Origin: Bacteroidales bacterium
GTDB taxonomy: Bacteria > Bacteroidota > Bacteroidia > Bacteroidales > JAAUTT01
Direction: 5' to 3'
Length of the DNA: 14,805 nucleotides
Assembly: GCA_025350365.1 (NCBI GenBank)
Contig: JANXXY010000250.1
Coordinates: 1-14,805 of the forward strand
The notes beneath the pieces are model-generated. The model ran no database searches. It saw nothing but the letters and a program-made list of their open reading frames with translations, and was not told the origin of the DNA. Shown here piece after piece: positions 13,750 to 14,805 of the stretch. How positions within the stretch are numbered: position 1 is the first letter of the stretch; each line of letters opens with the position of its first letter. A program made the translations under genes and the position numbers.

Positions 13750-13771
13750 ATTAATTGTTAATTTTGAAATC

Positions 13772-13802
13772 CAAAAATAATTTTTTTAAATGATTTTTTC
13801 AA
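13772..13802 (-). promoter_or_regulatory. GH97 gene promoter
   Basis: On the minus strand TTG (complement of 13800-13802) is followed after 20 nt by TATTTTTG (complement of 13772-13779), an exact TAnnTTTG box and the same arrangement as the guaB promoter. Transcription would begin near 13765, about 32 nt before the first ATG. Confidence 0.55.
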
Positions 13803-13841
13803 CAAAACTATTCATCGCTTGTCTTTTTATAAACATAATTA

Positions 13842-14480
13842 ATGGAAATCGTCGAAATTACAGGAAATAGTGAAATTGCCCCAAATGCATATGTTATTGA
13901 ATTCAAGAGGATATTCAATTTTCAAGCAGGTCAGGTAGCAAGTTTAAGCATTAATGGGCATGAACCCCGGATGTACAGCATTGCAAGCGGGAATAACGAG
14001 GAAACAATAAAAATACTTTATGATATAAAACCAGAAGGCGAATTAACTCCATTGCTCAAAAATCTTAAAAATGGTGATTCTATCAAAGTGTCGGGACCTA
14101 TTGGAAAATTTTTGGGGGATGATAATCCTGGTTTTTGGATTGCCAACGGCACGGGTATTGCACCTTTTTACTCTATGTTCCGTTCGGGATTAGCTGATGG
14201 CAAAACCTTAATACATGGAGGCAGAAACCGTAACTCATTTTATTTTCAGGATGAATTTGCGCCTTACTTTAAGGATCGATATATCCGGTGTGCATCGCAA
14301 GATAAAGGCCCGGGACTTTTTTCCGGTAGATTAACGAACTACATAAGGGAACAAAATAATCTGCCAACAAACCAAAAATATTACCTTTGCGGAAGTCCTG
14401 AAATGGTAGTTGAGGTGAGGGATATTCTCATTTCAAAACATATCCCATTCGGCAACATAATTGCTGAGATTTATTTCTAA
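13842..14480 (+). CDS. Ferredoxin-NADP reductase-type FAD oxidoreductase
   Basis: A 212-residue cytoplasmic flavoprotein with the two FNR domains. RMYSIAS at 43-49 is the RxYS motif holding FAD, and GPIGKF at 85-90 closes the FAD domain. NGTGIAPFYSMFRS at 102-115 begins the NAD(P)-binding domain, with HGGRNRNSFYF at 125-135 and YLCGSPEMVVEVRDIL at 181-196. It ends with an aromatic residue (AEIYF), as in true ferredoxin-NADP reductases where the last ring stacks on the flavin. It is shorter than plant-type FNR and has no iron-sulfur or globin domain. Its electron partner is unknown. The stop codon overlaps the rlmN start by one base (TAATG), so the two genes are probably cotranscribed and coupled in translation. 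Confidence 0.82.
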   Translation: MEIVEITGNSEIAPNAYVIEFKRIFNFQAGQVASLSINGHEPRMYSIASGNNEETIKILYDIKPEGELTPLLKNLKNGDSIKVSGPIGKFLGDDNPGFWIANGTGIAPFYSMFRSGLADGKTLIHGGRNRNSFYFQDEFAPYFKDRYIRCASQDKGPGLFSGRLTNYIREQNNLPTNQKYYLCGSPEMVVEVRDILISKHIPFGNIIAEIYF

Positions 14481-14805
14481 TGATAAAAGAGACTTTATTT
14501 GGTAAAACATACAGCGAATTGCAACAAGTAGTTCGCAACACCAACCTCCCTGCATTTGCTGCCAAACAAATAGCCGAATGGTTGTACAAGAGGCATGCGG
14601 CTTCAATTAACGAGATGACAAACCTTTCACTTAAAAACCGTGAATTACTTGCCGAAAAATATGAAATAGGACTAATTGCCCCACTGGAAGAACAAACGTC
14701 AGTAGATGGCACAAAAAAATATTTATTTTCGACTACGCAAGGGAAGTTTATCGAGGCGGCATATATTCCCGAATCCGACAGGGCAACCTTATGTGTTTCG
14801 TCGCA
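14480..14805 (+). CDS. rlmN: 23S rRNA (adenine-2503) methyltransferase RlmN, N-terminal part
   Basis: The gene starts at the A of TAATG and runs off the window after 108 codons. The translation begins MIKETLFGKTYSELQQVV and contains AFAAKQIAEWLYKR, MTNLSLKNRELLAEKY, DGTKKYLF and IPESDRATLCVSS, the order seen in the N-terminal accessory domain and first barrel strand of RlmN. The sequence stops just before the radical-SAM CxxxCxxC cluster motif. RlmN adds a C2 methyl group to A2503 of 23S rRNA and to A37 of some tRNAs. The related Cfr resistance enzyme is less likely given the housekeeping-like context, but the decisive part lies outside. Confidence 0.88.
   Translation, partial: MIKETLFGKTYSELQQVVRNTNLPAFAAKQIAEWLYKRHAASINEMTNLSLKNRELLAEKYEIGLIAPLEEQTSVDGTKKYLFSTTQGKFIEAAYIPESDRATLCVSS

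Noticed and set aside
13759..13766. TAATTTTG as the -7 box of the flavoprotein gene
   Set aside because: The box matches, but no TTG lies 17-23 nt upstream, and AT-rich DNA gives many such matches.
1..14805. CRISPR array, tRNA, rRNA, prophage or insertion sequence
   Set aside because: No regularly spaced repeats, cloverleaf-like segments, transposase motifs or terminal repeats with target duplications were seen.

Overview
The window reads as an ordinary chromosomal stretch of an AT-rich member of the Bacteroidota, most likely a Bacteroidales or Marinilabiliales relative. The evidence is the low GC content, start codons mostly preceded by A/T-rich leaders rather than Shine-Dalgarno sequences, several upstream elements matching the Bacteroidota promoter pattern (TTG, about 20 nt, TAnnTTTG), a GH97 glycosidase, and a lipoprotein signal of the loose Bacteroidota type. 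The genus cannot be fixed from this sequence alone.

Layout, left to right. 1-227 is non-coding, with short inverted repeats and a pair of imperfect direct repeats. 228-1632 (minus strand) carries a ten-helix DMT/EamA permease and a small KdgF-like cupin. Divergent from these is larE (1776-2582), encoding a three-cysteine sulfur insertase for the nickel-pincer cofactor. Next is a compact type II toxin-antitoxin module of Phd/YefM-YoeB type (2793-3334) with a 4-nt overlap and a perfect upstream palindrome. guaB (3500-4996, minus) encodes an IMP dehydrogenase closely resembling the Tritrichomonas foetus enzyme. A 301-bp divergent promoter region separates it from an 864-residue MprF-like aminoacyl-phosphatidylglycerol synthase/flippase (5298-7892), which is followed by a small NTF2/SnoaL-like protein (7951-8307).

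A strong convergent terminator (8315-8354) ends that group. Then come a methyl-accepting chemotaxis protein (8374-10116, minus) and, divergent from it across 281 bp, a XylF-like sugar-binding lipoprotein (10398-11408) with no ABC permease beside it. A 360-bp convergent gap holds hairpins and a possible gene remnant. A secreted GH97 alpha-glycosidase with the catalytic spacing of the retaining alpha-galactosidase branch follows (11769-13733, minus). The right end holds a short ferredoxin-NADP-reductase-type flavoprotein (13842-14480), overlapping by one base the start of rlmN, which runs off the window.

Most genes are recognisable housekeeping or accessory functions. The best candidate for something less described is the divergent chemoreceptor and XylF-like lipoprotein pair, which suggests a sugar-sensing unit rather than a transport system. 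Also worth a look are the YoeB toxin lacking its usual catalytic histidine, the dyads placed around promoters, and a promoter-like box plus hairpin on the plus strand at 3383-3485. I see no CRISPR array, tRNA, rRNA, insertion sequence or prophage.
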